The notes beneath the pieces were generated by a model. The model had not been told where the DNA came from. It saw only the letters and a program-made list of their open reading frames with translations, and did no database searches. Source: Oribacterium sp. WCC10 (GTDB lineage Bacteria; Bacillota; Clostridia; Lachnospirales; Lachnospiraceae). From it: a stretch of DNA of 64,000 nt. Location of the stretch: the NCBI RefSeq assembly GCF_900113415.1, contig NZ_FOPH01000007.1, forward strand, positions 1 through 64,000, read 5' to 3'. The position numbers and the translations under genes are program-made. Positions 8,693 to 18,279 of the stretch are shown piece after piece (within the stretch, counting starts at the first letter, position 1; each line of letters opens with the position of its first letter).

Positions 8693-9879
8693 TCGCTTAT
8701 ATCCTCCCCTCTGTAACGGGCTATAGCCGCACAGTCCTTATCTCCTCTTCCGGATACTGTCACAACTATTATCTTGTCTTTACTCAGTGTCGGTGCAAGC
8801 TTCTTTGCGTAGGCAAGCGCATGTGATGACTCAATAGCAGGAATGATTCCCTCTGCTCTTGAAACATATTCGAATGCATCAACCGCCTCATCATCTGTTA
8901 TGGCAACATACTCGGCTCTGCCTATATCATGAAGATAAGCATGCTCCGGCCCTACTCCCGGATAGTCGAGTCCTGCAGAGATCGAGTAAACCGGTGCGAT
9001 CTGACCATACTCATTCTGGCAGAAATATGACTTCATTCCATGGAAGATTCCAAGTCGTCCTGTATTGATGGTCGCGGCTGTTTCAAATGTGTCAATACCT
9101 CTGCCGGCAGCCTCACATCCTATAAGACGTACATCCTTGTCCCCGATAAAATGATAGAAAGAACCTATGGCATTGGAACCGCCTCCTACGCAGGCTATAA
9201 CCGCATCAGGAAGTCTTCCCTCCTTTTCAAGCATCTGTTCCTTTATCTCACGGGAGATGATCGCCTGAAAGTCACGGACTATGGTAGGGAAAGGATGAGG
9301 TCCCATAACGGATCCCAGGCAGTAATGTGTATCTGATATTCTTCTTGTCCACTCTCTCATGGCCTCTGATACCGCATCCTTGAGAGTCCCGGTACCGGTT
9401 GTGACAGGAACAACTTCTGATCCGAGGAGACGCATCTTGTAAACATTAAGCGCCTGTCTCTCCATATCCTCTTTTCCCATGAAAACAACACATTCCATAC
9501 CCATGAGTGCTGCCACTGTAGCTGTTGCAACCCCATGCTGTCCTGCGCCGGTTTCAGCGATGAGACGTGTCTTTCCCATCTTCTTCGCAAGCAGAGCCTG
9601 TCCGAGACAGTTATTGATCTTGTGTGCTCCTGTATGGTTCAGATCCTCTCGCTTCAAATATATCTTTGCCCCGCCAAGCTCCTTTGTTAATCTCTCTGCA
9701 TAGTACAGTCTCGAAGGACGGTTAGCATATTCGTTGTATAACTCTATGAGTTCTCTGTTAAACTCAGGGTCGTCCTTATATCTGTTGTATGCTTCCTCAA
9801 GCTCTATAACCGCATTCATCAGAGTCTCAGGTATGTATTGTCCTCCATGAACACCAAATCTTCCTTTTATCTCAAACAT
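8689..9879 (-). CDS. trpB: tryptophan synthase beta chain
   Basis: 396 residues. Condenses indole with L-serine using PLP. Lys87 in HTGAHKINN is the PLP lysine, GAGQHG follows, and the phosphate cup GGGSNAIG lies near residue 230. N-terminal [15 protein letters not shown] is typical of the TrpB1 type that pairs with TrpA. Ribosome site AAGGAG before ATG. The trpF stop is nine bases upstream. Confidence 0.97.
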   Translation of the reverse strand: MFEIKGRFGVHGGQYIPETLMNAVIELEEAYNRYKDDPEFNRELIELYNEYANRPSRLYYAERLTKELGGAKIYLKREDLNHTGAHKINNCLGQALLAKKMGKTRLIAETGAGQHGVATATVAALMGMECVVFMGKEDMERQALNVYKMRLLGSEVVPVTTGTGTLKDAVSEAMREWTRRISDTHYCLGSVMGPHPFPTIVRDFQAIISREIKEQMLEKEGRLPDAVIACVGGGSNAIGSFYHFIGDKDVRLIGCEAAGRGIDTFETAATINTGRLGIFHGMKSYFCQNEYGQIAPVYSISAGLDYPGVGPEHAYLHDIGRAEYVAITDDEAVDAFEYVSRAEGIIPAIESSHALAYAKKLAPTLSKDKIIVVTVSGRGDKDCAAIARYRGEDISE

Positions 9880-9888
9880 CTCTTCTCC

Positions 9889-10545
9889 TTACTTTTCTGT
9901 CAAATCCAAACTTCTCACCGCTTCTACAAATGTTTTCATCCTGACCGGATCCTTGAAGCCACCGGTTTCCACCCCGGAACTCACATCAAGAGCATATGGA
10001 TTGAGTTTTCTTACTGCTTCTGAAACATTGTCAGGATTGAGTCCTCCCGCAAGAAAATACGGTCTTTGGAGCCCTTTGATCAGCTCCCAGTTAAATGTTT
10101 CCCCGTCTCCCATTCCCTTATCGAGTAGGATATAATCTGCAGGTGACATTTCAGCGTTCTTCACATCCGAAGAAGTCCTTACCAGAAATGCCTTCATCAC
10201 CTTTCCGTCGATACTGTACGGTGTTCCGTCAGGAAATTCTCCCGGCTTCTTCAGCTCTTCCTGCAGTTCCTTTATATATTCCGCGGACTCGTCACCATGA
10301 AGCTGTGCTATAGATATTATCCCCTTCCTCATGAGTCTGAGGATAATGTCTCTGTCCTCTGATACAAACACCCCCACCGCACTGATGGAAGGTAAAAGCA
10401 TGTTGCTGAGCTGTTCCGCTTCTGCTTCCGTGACATAACGCCTGCTTTTTTTGTAAAACACAAAACCTATGTACTCAGGCTTCAGTTCATTTACCGCTTC
10501 TATATCCTCAGGTCTTCTTAAGCCACAGATTTTAATCCCTGACAT
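9889..10545 (-). CDS. trpF: phosphoribosylanthranilate isomerase
   Basis: 218 residues from the ATG at 10545, chosen because GGAGG lies four to five bases upstream of it; a longer frame from 10578 has no such site. An (beta-alpha)8 barrel enzyme that isomerises N-phosphoribosylanthranilate. Catalytic Cys7 is in KICG, the catalytic Asp is in the YILLDKG strand, and ALDVSSGVE is the phosphate-binding loop. Sits between trpD and trpB in the operon. Confidence 0.95.
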   Translation of the reverse strand: MSGIKICGLRRPEDIEAVNELKPEYIGFVFYKKSRRYVTEAEAEQLSNMLLPSISAVGVFVSEDRDIILRLMRKGIISIAQLHGDESAEYIKELQEELKKPGEFPDGTPYSIDGKVMKAFLVRTSSDVKNAEMSPADYILLDKGMGDGETFNWELIKGLQRPYFLAGGLNPDNVSEAVRKLNPYALDVSSGVETGGFKDPVRMKTFVEAVRSLDLTEK

Positions 10546-10599
10546 ATACCCTCCATCCCGCAGTCTTTGCTTTCTCAAAGTATATAAAGTTGCAATTCA

Positions 10600-11652
10600 T
10601 CAGGCAGGAATATCAGCCAGCATTGCAGGTTCATTACTGCATCTGATGTACTCTTCAAGTTTATCAAGAGCCTTTCCGTTATCTATGAGTTCTGCTGCGA
10701 GCTTCACTCCTTCCTCCATACAGTCTGCCTTGCCACCGACGTAAATTGCAGCTCCTGCATTGAGAAGCACCGCAGTTCTCTTGGTTCCCTGAATCTTTCC
10801 TGAAAGGATGCCTCTTGTGATTTCGGCATTTTCTTCAGGTGTACCGCCTACTATATCCTCTTTCCTGCCTCTCTCAAGGCCAAAATCCTCAGGCTTTATA
10901 ACTGTTGTTCTATAGTAGCCGTTTCTAAGTTCGCAAACGGTAGTCTCACAGGATGCTGAGATTTCATCCATTCTGTCCTGACCGTAAACCACAAATGCTC
11001 TTTTTACTCCAAGCTTATCAAGTACCTTTGCAACAGGTTCAACCAGATACTCGTCATAAACCCCAAGAAGAAACATATCAGGATTTGCAGGATTGGTAAG
11101 AGGGCCGAGGATATTGAAAACTGTTCTGAATCCAAGTTCCTTTCTGATAGGTCCTACATACTTCATTGCCGCATGATACTTTTGTGCGAAAAGGAAACAT
11201 AATCCCACATCGGCCAAGAGTTGCTGTGCCTTATTCACATCCTGATTAATGTTTACACCAAGTGCCTCCTGACAATCCGCTGTTCCCGAAAGTGACGATG
11301 CAGCTCTGTTACCGTGCTTGGCGACCTTGATTCCTGCAGCGGCGATAACCATTGCTGCAGTTGTGGAGATATTAAAGCTATGTGCTCCGTCTCCGCCTGT
11401 TCCGACGATCTCAAGCACCTCCATACCTGGATGAGGTACCTTTGTTGCCTGCTCTCTCATCGCAGCCGCGCAGCCCGAAATCTCGTCTATTGTCTCAGCC
11501 TTCGTCGACTTGGTTGATAGAGCAGCCAAAAATGCTGCATTCTGTGTAGGTGTAGTCTGCCCTGTCATGATCTCCGTCATAACTGTGTAGGCCTCATCGT
11601 AAGTAAGGTCTCCTTTTAATGTTGCAATCTTGTCAATAGCATTCTTGATCAT
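10600..11652 (-). CDS. trpD: anthranilate phosphoribosyltransferase
   Basis: 350 residues from the ATG at 11652, which has GAAAGGAG seven bases upstream; the frame is open to 11748 but without a ribosome site. Transfers phosphoribose from PRPP to anthranilate. Signature [14 protein letters not shown], then [12 protein letters not shown], and GPLTNPANP near the C-terminal half. First gene of the operon after the T-box; a GGGG-loop-CCCC hairpin lies directly before its ribosome site. The anthranilate synthase genes trpE and trpG, usually upstream in this operon type, are missing here. Confidence 0.96.
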   Translation of the reverse strand: MIKNAIDKIATLKGDLTYDEAYTVMTEIMTGQTTPTQNAAFLAALSTKSTKAETIDEISGCAAAMREQATKVPHPGMEVLEIVGTGGDGAHSFNISTTAAMVIAAAGIKVAKHGNRAASSLSGTADCQEALGVNINQDVNKAQQLLADVGLCFLFAQKYHAAMKYVGPIRKELGFRTVFNILGPLTNPANPDMFLLGVYDEYLVEPVAKVLDKLGVKRAFVVYGQDRMDEISASCETTVCELRNGYYRTTVIKPEDFGLERGRKEDIVGGTPEENAEITRGILSGKIQGTKRTAVLLNAGAAIYVGGKADCMEEGVKLAAELIDNGKALDKLEEYIRCSNEPAMLADIPA

Positions 11653-11761
11653 CTTATTCTCCTTTCGGGGCTGATCCCCTTTGAAAATTACGATCTCACG
11701 CTGCGCGGATTCAGGAATAAGGGGCATCCATGGTTCCTTCGGAAACATGGATATATACTAA

Positions 11762-12018
11762 AAAGTCCCCGGCAGAACCAGACTATGATTCTGCCAGGGA
11801 CGATAAAATCGCGGTGCCACCCTGTTTCACGATATGACTCGTGCGCTTTGCGAGATACCAACATATCTCCGACAACTAACGTATGTCTTACGTCACAGGA
11901 TACTAAGCATATTCATGCCTTTCATTGTGCCCTTAGCGGTCCATTTGCAATGCTGTTTTCTGCCGGATTCGCACCATCGCCGGCTCTCTGTGAGATCATA
12001 CATAGCTTTATCTCCGCT
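11762..12018 (-). promoter_or_regulatory. T-box riboswitch, tryptophan-specific, with terminator
   Basis: On the minus strand the invariant T-box AGGGTGGCACCGCG lies at 11823-11810. Stem I is bounded by AGCGG (12018-12014) and CCGCT (11939-11935); the codon TGG at 11943-11941 sits in the specifier position just before the closing strand, giving Trp. Downstream, GTCCCTGGCAGAA pairs with TTCTGCCGGGGAC followed by five T (11762), the terminator that the T-box competes with. Uncharged tRNA-Trp would stabilise the antiterminator and allow trpDFBA expression. Confidence 0.95.
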
Positions 12019-12048
12019 TCAACGGTTTAAATTATTAACTTGATAACT

Positions 12049-12077
12049 ACGATAATGCTTTTGAAAAAGAATGTCAA
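12049..12077 (-). promoter_or_regulatory. sigma-A promoter of the T-box/trp operon
   Basis: Perfect TTGACA (12077-12072), 17-base spacer, TATCGT (12054-12049). The start site would fall about 25 bases before stem I of the T-box. Confidence 0.7.
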
Positions 12078-12241
12078 TTCTTATTCAATAAATAAAAATA
12101 TTGAAATTTTATAGCAGTGATAACCTCATGTACAACTCCACATAACATGACCCTGTAACAGCTTATACAATCACTAATCTTTGAATATCAGGTACATATC
12201 CGGAGGTCATATTCATATACATGAATGCATAAAGATTCAAC

Positions 12242-12283
12242 AAAAAACCCTGCGGCAGCTTATAAAAAAGCTGTCACAGGGGC
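12242..12283 (-). terminator. terminator of the zinc-ribbon DUF4234 gene
   Basis: CCCTGTGACAGCTT and AAGCTGCCGCAGGG form an imperfect stem followed by TTTTTTG on the minus strand, 25 bases after the stop at 12309. It isolates this gene from the trp T-box leader downstream. Confidence 0.85.
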
Positions 12284-12308
12284 CTCTATCACATTATATA
12301 TTCAACCA

Positions 12309-12914
12309 TCAAAGTCCGTTTGATCTGTTGTAAGCAGCACAAATCTTATTTGTGTTATTGATAAGGATATTCATGGCGATGAATGGTCCGATTCCGCAAA
12401 GCAGAATACCGAAAAGATCCCACATAAGAACTGTTGTACCATTCTCCTGGAATGCAAGGTTATATCTGTAAGCATTGGAAGCAAGTCTGTTTCCAAGACA
12501 ATACTGCCAATAGAATGAATAGATACCACAAGTTATAACAGATAATAAAATATACTTTACAAGACCGGCAGTCTCCTGTCCGTCCCCGTTACAAGCTGTA
12601 TTCACATCCTGAGCAAGCTTATAAACAAAGTAATATGAATAAATGCCGCATGTAACGATGGTTAAAAGAATATACATCAAAAGACTTCTGTCTTCTTTCA
12701 GTCTCTCACCACCATAATAACCGCCATTGTTGCCGGCAATGTTACGGGCTGCATCTCCAAGCTCATTTTCCGCTTTGTTCAATGCAGAGTTTGCCGCATT
12801 GTACGCACCCTGGCTGAACTCCTTAAAGTTATTGATAGAATTGACCTGTTCTCCACAAACCGGGCAAAACTTGGCATCATCAGCCAACTGATTTCCACAC
12901 TTCTTACAAAACAT
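12309..12914 (-). CDS. zinc-ribbon membrane protein with DUF4234 domain
   Basis: 201 residues from the ATG at 12914, preceded by GGAGGGG at seven to eight bases. The N-terminus is a four-cysteine zinc ribbon (CKKCGNQ...CPVCGEQ, residues 3-22). After a 50-residue polar linker come at least three hydrophobic segments with repeated GIYSYY/GIYSFYW motifs (around 85-185), the DUF4234 signature. Function unknown; such proteins are common in Firmicutes and may sense or scaffold at the membrane. It separates trpC from the rest of the trp genes and has no obvious link to tryptophan. Confidence 0.8.
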   Translation of the reverse strand: MFCKKCGNQLADDAKFCPVCGEQVNSINNFKEFSQGAYNAANSALNKAENELGDAARNIAGNNGGYYGGERLKEDRSLLMYILLTIVTCGIYSYYFVYKLAQDVNTACNGDGQETAGLVKYILLSVITCGIYSFYWQYCLGNRLASNAYRYNLAFQENGTTVLMWDLFGILLCGIGPFIAMNILINNTNKICAAYNRSNGL

Positions 12915-13130
12915 AACTTCCCCTCCAAAACTATATTTTTCACGACAACCATGCATTTTTACTCCTTAAAGAGTCAATTGCCGCATATAAAAAAGTTATG
13001 TTGCCATTTTAGCATAAGATAGTAAACATTTAATACAAAATCATAAATTCATGGCAAAAATATCTTTTTTTACCAAAAATACCACAGTCTTTTTTATTGA
13101 TATATGTCAAACAGTCAAAGCCTTTCGGCA

Positions 13131-13937
13131 TTACACCGCCTGCTCATGAAGTATCCCCAAACGCAGTTCATCAAGCATTGCTTTCTTGTCTGCCGCTCTC
13201 ATGAGCGTCTCTCCTATGAGAACACCGTTAACATGCCCCGCCTCAAGCTCTTCTATATCATCATGACTCTTTATGCCGCTTTCTGCAATGAAGAGAATAT
13301 CTTCAGGCACATTTTCTCTGAGTCTTATGCTGTTACTGATGTCTACAGTGAAGTCTTTGAGATTTCTGTTGTTGACCCCGATGATTCTTGCACCTGCATT
13401 AACAGCCTTTCTGACTTCATCTTCATCATGAGCCTCTACTATAGCTGAGAGTCCCAGACTGTCTGCTATGCCGATATACTCTTTCAATGTTTCTTCATCA
13501 AGAAGAGCACATATAAGAAGTATGATCTGTGCGCCCAGAACCTTAGCCTCATAAATCATATACGGATCAATGGTAAAGTCCTTTCTCAGACACGGAAGCT
13601 TCACTGTTTCCGCAATTTGTCTAAGATACTCATTGCTGCCCTTGAACCACTTCGGCTCCGTAAGTACAGATATAGCAGTCGCTCCTGCCTTCTCATACTC
13701 ATATGCAATCTTAAGATAAGGAAAATCAACTGTGATAAGTCCCTTCGATGGGGATGCCTTCTTACATTCACATATGAAACTTATCCCCGGCTCCTTCAGC
13801 TTCTTTTCAAAAGGAAAACCGGTATTCACATCCATTGATTCTGCTCTTTGCTTCATCTCCTGAAGCGGTACGATTCTCTTTGCCTTTTCCACTCGCTTTC
13901 TTGTGTGCTCAGCGATGTCTTCCAGAATATTAGCCAT
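13131..13937 (-). CDS. trpC: indole-3-glycerol-phosphate synthase
   Basis: 268 residues from the ATG at 13937, which has GGGGAG nine bases upstream; the frame runs open to 13991 without a ribosome site. Catalyses ring closure to indole-3-glycerol phosphate. Visible signatures: ECKKASPSKG, SVLTEPKWFKGS, the catalytic Lys in RKDF, and IAESGI. It supplies TrpA with substrate but lies over 1 kb upstream of the trpDFBA operon, beyond an unrelated gene and its terminator, and no T-box motif precedes it. Its control must therefore differ from the rest of the pathway. Confidence 0.96.
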   Translation of the reverse strand: MANILEDIAEHTRKRVEKAKRIVPLQEMKQRAESMDVNTGFPFEKKLKEPGISFICECKKASPSKGLITVDFPYLKIAYEYEKAGATAISVLTEPKWFKGSNEYLRQIAETVKLPCLRKDFTIDPYMIYEAKVLGAQIILLICALLDEETLKEYIGIADSLGLSAIVEAHDEDEVRKAVNAGARIIGVNNRNLKDFTVDISNSIRLRENVPEDILFIAESGIKSHDDIEELEAGHVNGVLIGETLMRAADKKAMLDELRLGILHEQAV

Positions 13938-14206
13938 GTTTATCTTCTCCCCATTTCTGACATAAGCGCTTAGATACGACTTATGCTTCACTCTGATAAT
14001 TGACTGATTTCCGACCGAGACATTCTTATAAAGACAACTGTCGAATGCTCGTTTTCACATTAAGCTATGGTCTGTGCCATAACTATACATAATTCCATAT
14101 CAGCATCGTATCACAGGGAGTTATGTATGTAATCTATCAAAAAGGACTATCAGATATAACAAAAAACCGTCATTATATATATGCTTCCAACCGTAACATG
14201 ATTTCT

Positions 14207-14329
14207 GAGGAAACATCTATTACATCAATGTTTCCTCAACGCCTTCGACGTCGGGCACGGTTATTAAAAGGAAGTTGATGCTTCATATCGAAAATCCGGC
14301 CGGGGAAACACTTTAATCAGCGGTTCCCT
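14207..14329 (-). repeat. family-A palindromic repeat (copy A2)
   Basis: Same order as the 16371 copy: AAACAT..ATCAATGTTTCC right arm, GACGTCGGGCACGG, GATGCTTCATATCGAAAATCCGG-type centre, and GGGGAAACACTTTAATCAG left arm. It lies between the trpC promoter region and the beta-glucuronidase terminator. The central stem has diverged (GGTTATTAAAAGG instead of GGATTTTCAAAGG). The remaining gap 13938-14206 shows no gene. Confidence 0.8.
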
Positions 14330-14334
14330 AAAAA

Positions 14335-14396
14335 ATAAAATAAGCCATCTTCAAAACAGAATACTTTTCCGTTTTGAAAACAGCTTATTATGAACA
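14335..14396 (-). terminator. terminator of the beta-glucuronidase gene
   Basis: AATAAGCTGTTTTCAAAAC pairs imperfectly with GTTTTGAAGATGGCTTATT, followed on the minus strand by a T-rich tract ending TTTTTTA; it begins eight bases after the stop at 14404. Confidence 0.75.
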
Positions 14397-14403
14397 AACT
14401 CTT

Positions 14404-16332
14404 TTACAGTTCTTCCCAACGGCTTTTAAGCACAAATGCTGCCGACTTAGGCTGACGGTCTCTTGTGAAGATTCCCTTTTTATTGCCGCCCACTCTGAAG
14501 ATGCCTTCGGAAGTTGCAAAATCGGCGAAATTCCAGACAAGTTCACCCTGTATGAAATCATAATCATCAATTACTCTGAAATTCATCTCATAGTAGTCAT
14601 TCTGATATTCCTCTGACCACATGGTTCCGGGAAGTGAATGATTTCCTGCCAATGTATCTGTTCCGAACTCAGTCATGATGAAAGGTTTATTTACCCCCAA
14701 AGCTTTCCAGCGATCAAGTTCATCCCTGAACTTTCCTTCCGCTTCCTCAAAGTCCTCTCCGCCGCTGATGTACCAGCCATAATATCTGTTCAGGCTGATG
14801 AAATCGAGAAGAGGATGGCATTTACACTTCTCAGGGCTGCTGTTCTTCTCCAGAGCCCCTGTGAGAGGGCGCTTCTCAGGATCCAGTTTTCTTGCCTCTT
14901 CAAAAATATCCGAGAAATAATCGTATGCATAGTCACTTGTGGTTTCCGGCTCATTAAACAGACTGAAGGCAATGACACTTGGATGATTTTTATCTCTCGT
15001 GATCATCTCCCGAACCTGCTGAATGTGATTATTCTTGAGTTTCGACACCGTCGGTGTCTCAAAGAAATATGTGTACTTTCCTGTTCCGGCATCAACGAAA
15101 TTGTGAGTTGATCTCATCATTCCCACAGCCGGTACCTCATCGATGATAAGGAATCCCTCTTCATCCGCCATACGATACCACTCATCAGCGTATGGATAGT
15201 GGCTGGTCCTGAAGCAGTTTGCCCCGTTCCATTTCATGCACTCAAAATCACGCCTGGCAACAGAGTAGTTAAAGGTTCTTCCCAAAATGTTGAAGTCTTC
15301 ATGTTTTCCGTAACCCTTGAGATAAACCGGCTTTCCGTTTACAAGTATCTCTTTTCCTTTTACCTCTACGGTTCTAAGCCCTATTCTGTCTGTATACTCA
15401 TCAAGAAGTTTTCCTGTTTTGTCAGTCACTCTTATGATAATGTCATAGAGATGCGCATCTCTCACATTCCAAAGGAATGGACTTTCCACTGACAGACTTT
15501 TTGTATAGCGCAGGCACTCTATCTCTGAAACACAACCGGCTTCACTTGAAACAAAGTCACAAGTTTTATTTTCCATTGTTTTTCCGGATAATGATTCCTT
15601 ATCATAATTGTAAAGTCTCTCTTCCAAAACAACCTTTCCGTTTTCATCAATGAGTTTAACGGAAACATTAACATCTCCGGAAACTTCTCCGTTTCTCAGC
15701 TTTACCTTTAAATCAATCTTTGCAGTTCCGTCAACAAGTTCTGTAACATAACTGTAATCCTCTACAGAAGTATTAGGTACCAGTAAAAGCTCTACACTGC
15801 GCTGGATTCCGGAATAATTGAAGAAATCAAAATACGGCTTTGCCGTGAGACTTCCGTCTTTGTTTTTCCTGACTGTTCCGCATGGAAGACACTCTTCATT
15901 AAGCTCGTTGTTGGCTTTAACAGACAATCGATTGATTCCGGGATATACACAATCTGTCACATCGAATACAAAAGGTAGAAATCCGCCTTCATGCTCCCCG
16001 ATCCTTTGACCATTAACATATACAACAACCCTGTGAGTCACACTTCCGAAGCGAAGAAGTATTCTCTTTTCACAGCGTTTACTTTCGGATATTCCCGGTA
16101 CCACAAAATCCGTCTCATACCAGAAATCCCCGCAGTAATTCTTTTTCTTCTTGTCCGTATATAAATCTGCAAAGCTCCCCGGAACCGGCATCATTTCATA
16201 TTCTGAAAGCCCCTTTTCCCAATGATTCTCTTCTCCTGTTTTTTCTCTGTCAAAAGAAAATTTCCACATCCCATCCAAAGAAAGCTTCATCCTTGTCACT
16301 GTCATACAGGGATATAAAAGTGATTCCATCAT
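14404..16332 (-). CDS. uidA: beta-glucuronidase, glycoside hydrolase family 2
   Basis: 642 residues, cytoplasmic (no signal peptide). GH2 layout: N-terminal jelly-roll (to about 190), immunoglobulin-like middle domain, catalytic barrel from about 330. Acid/base Glu461 in FNEPE, nucleophile Glu555 in MTEFG. Asn617-Lys618 in GGNKKGIFTRD is the NK pair that contacts the glucuronate carboxylate and distinguishes beta-glucuronidases from beta-galactosidases. The active-site loop between AVG (402-404) and HIQQ (436-439) is about as long as in the E. coli enzyme, so it may be a Loop-1-type enzyme acting on small glucuronides. GGAGAG precedes the start. Follows a PTS gene on the same strand. Confidence 0.93.
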   Translation of the reverse strand: MMESLLYPCMTVTRMKLSLDGMWKFSFDREKTGEENHWEKGLSEYEMMPVPGSFADLYTDKKKKNYCGDFWYETDFVVPGISESKRCEKRILLRFGSVTHRVVVYVNGQRIGEHEGGFLPFVFDVTDCVYPGINRLSVKANNELNEECLPCGTVRKNKDGSLTAKPYFDFFNYSGIQRSVELLLVPNTSVEDYSYVTELVDGTAKIDLKVKLRNGEVSGDVNVSVKLIDENGKVVLEERLYNYDKESLSGKTMENKTCDFVSSEAGCVSEIECLRYTKSLSVESPFLWNVRDAHLYDIIIRVTDKTGKLLDEYTDRIGLRTVEVKGKEILVNGKPVYLKGYGKHEDFNILGRTFNYSVARRDFECMKWNGANCFRTSHYPYADEWYRMADEEGFLIIDEVPAVGMMRSTHNFVDAGTGKYTYFFETPTVSKLKNNHIQQVREMITRDKNHPSVIAFSLFNEPETTSDYAYDYFSDIFEEARKLDPEKRPLTGALEKNSSPEKCKCHPLLDFISLNRYYGWYISGGEDFEEAEGKFRDELDRWKALGVNKPFIMTEFGTDTLAGNHSLPGTMWSEEYQNDYYEMNFRVIDDYDFIQGELVWNFADFATSEGIFRVGGNKKGIFTRDRQPKSAAFVLKSRWEEL

Positions 16333-16370
16333 ATTTCTAACTCTCCGTTTTTCAGATTATTTCTAAAAAA

Positions 16371-16488
16371 ACACTGATTGCATCAGTGTTTCCTTAGCGC
16401 CTCCGGCGTCGTGGCACGGATTTTCAAAGGAAATTGATGCTTCGCATCGAAAATCCGGCCGGGGAAACGCTTTAATCAGCGGTTTCCT
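16371..16488 (-). repeat. family-A palindromic repeat (best copy, A3)
   Basis: 118 bp between the PTS gene and the beta-glucuronidase gene. Reading the minus strand: GGAAACCGCTGATTAAAGCG then TTTCCCC (hairpin 1), CCGGATTTTC GATGC gaa GCATC ... GAAAATCCG (nested hairpin 2), and AAGGAAACACTGAT gca ATCAGTGTTT (hairpin 3, 11-bp stem). This is the cleanest copy and defines the family. Confidence 0.88.
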
Positions 16489-16580
16489 GAATTAAAGACC
16501 ACCCGACAAGTCTCTGATTCATCAGTCATGCTTTGATACATTTTCTTTTGTAATCCGGCTCCGATGGTCTTTTCAAATTC

Positions 16581-18035
16581 TCAGGCAGAGGCCTTCTGAG
16601 CTGTCACTGATTTTACCTTTATACTTTTTTTATCGCCATCTTCCCTGAAGGTCACAAAAGCTGCTGTAAAAGCTCCCACGATGGAGATAACGATGGCTAC
16701 GATGCCCCATGGACCGTATACTGCATAGATGGCAGGCAGTGTCAGAGCATTAACAGAAATCTGTACATCTCTTGTTACATGCATGATAGCGCAAAGTGCA
16801 CCGCCGATTCCGTTGATGATACACATTGCGGCGAAGACCTTCTTTCTTGCCAGAAGCACACCGTAGATTGCAGGCTCTGTAACACCTCCGATAAATGCTG
16901 ATAATGCCGATGTTCCGGAAAGCTCCTTCAGCTTCTTGTCACGGGTTCTCAGGAAAACTGCAAATGTTGCTGCCGCGATACCGAAATTTGTTCCTACAGT
17001 TAAAGGAAGGATGTAGTCATATCCCAAAACTGCATAGTTGTTCATGCAGATAGGGATGAGTCCCCAGTGCACGCCGAAGATGATCATTACAGGCCAGAGG
17101 GCTGCCATCAGGAATCCAGCAAGAAGAGGAACTGTATTAAGTCCAAGTTCGATCATTACAGCAATGCCTCTTCCGAGGTAATCTGTCACAGGTCCCACTA
17201 CTATAAGTGTCAGCGGGAATATGACAAGAAGGTCAAGCAGCGGAATAAATATTCCGGCCACCACTTCAGGAAGGAACTTCTTGAGAAGCTTTTCCCACTT
17301 AGCCTGAACATATGCTGCTGCAATGATAGGAAGCACTGAACTTGTGTAGCTTATCATGTTCACAGGTATGCCCATGAATGTAACTGCTGTTTCCGCAGAC
17401 TTAAGGGCTACTATATTCGGATAAACCATAGCTGCCGCTATAGCCATGGTAAGAAATGGCTTTGCACCGAATTTCTTTCCTGCTGTGTATCCGATAAAGA
17501 CAGGCAGGAAATAGAACACTCCGTCTGCTGCCGAATAAAGAATCTGATAGGTTGAAGACTCTTTTGAAAGCATTCCTATAGTCACAAAAAGCACCACAAA
17601 GCCCTTTAAAAGTCCGGCTCCCATAAAGGCTTCCATGAATGGTGTAAATATAGCTGAAACATACTCTACAAACTTGTCTCCGAAGACATTTTTCTTTGCC
17701 TTCTTCTTGTTTTCGGCAACTATATCTTCAGGCTCTTCCGTATCTTCCACAGAAACGGTTCCACTGCTCTTTCCCCAATCTGCCGCCTCAGGAAGTGCCA
17801 TAACCGCATCAAATGCCTTTGTAACATCCTGACCTATAACCACCTGAGTCTGTCCGCTTGCTTCTATAACTTTCAAAACTCCGTTAATGCTTTCAAGGGC
17901 TTCTTTGTCTGCCTTTGATTTATCTTTAAGTATAAATCTTAATCTTGTCACACAATGTGTCAGTTCTTTTATATTGTCGCTGCCGCCTACGTTCTTAACA
18001 ACTTCTCTGGCTATAAGTTCATAATCCTTTGCCAT
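16581..18035 (-). CDS. PTS sugar transporter, IIB and IIC domains (beta-glucoside family)
   Basis: 484 residues from the ATG at 18035 (GGGGAG ten bases upstream). IIB domain at 1-85 with the phospho-cysteine Cys28 in ELTHCVTRLRF; charged linker about 95-125; membrane IIC domain with about ten hydrophobic segments and the signature FIGGVTEPAIYG. No IIA domain follows (BglF-type proteins with IIA reach about 620), so a separate IIA must supply phosphate. Lies directly upstream of beta-glucuronidase and opposite an AraC regulator, which points to glycoside uptake. The substrate is not determined; see the finding on glucuronide chemistry. Confidence 0.9.
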   Translation of the reverse strand: MAKDYELIAREVVKNVGGSDNIKELTHCVTRLRFILKDKSKADKEALESINGVLKVIEASGQTQVVIGQDVTKAFDAVMALPEAADWGKSSGTVSVEDTEEPEDIVAENKKKAKKNVFGDKFVEYVSAIFTPFMEAFMGAGLLKGFVVLFVTIGMLSKESSTYQILYSAADGVFYFLPVFIGYTAGKKFGAKPFLTMAIAAAMVYPNIVALKSAETAVTFMGIPVNMISYTSSVLPIIAAAYVQAKWEKLLKKFLPEVVAGIFIPLLDLLVIFPLTLIVVGPVTDYLGRGIAVMIELGLNTVPLLAGFLMAALWPVMIIFGVHWGLIPICMNNYAVLGYDYILPLTVGTNFGIAAATFAVFLRTRDKKLKELSGTSALSAFIGGVTEPAIYGVLLARKKVFAAMCIINGIGGALCAIMHVTRDVQISVNALTLPAIYAVYGPWGIVAIVISIVGAFTAAFVTFREDGDKKSIKVKSVTAQKASA

Positions 18036-18097
18036 CTCTGTTTCTCCCCGATAATTCATGATATTAACTTTTTGCACTCATGTTATTGATTGATTTT

Positions 18098-18109
18098 TGA
18101 ATCGATTCA
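18098..18109. promoter_or_regulatory. palindrome in the AraC/PTS divergent promoter region
   Basis: A perfect 12-bp palindrome TGAATCGATTCA 62 bp before the PTS start. It is a candidate operator; AraC proteins usually bind direct repeats, so another regulator is possible. Confidence 0.35.
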
Positions 18110-18279
18110 GCTGATGGTGACATTATAGCAGTGTAAGCAAAAAGGCATTAGAACATTATTGAAAATATAGCAGTATATTGTATGGTGTGATATTATTTTT
18201 TACAGTATCAATCACGGAAAGGAGGTCCCGGACATCTATATTTCTATTATGATGTGTATAATTTGACCGGGTAAATGCT

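Noticed and set aside
10600-11748. Longer N-terminus for trpD from 11748
   Set aside because: No ribosome site at 11748, while AAAGGAG stands before the ATG at 11652, and family members begin at that position.
11955-11985. GGTGCGAATCC resembling a tRNA T-loop
   Set aside because: On the minus strand it is the distal part of T-box stem I; no acceptor stem or anticodon arm surrounds it.
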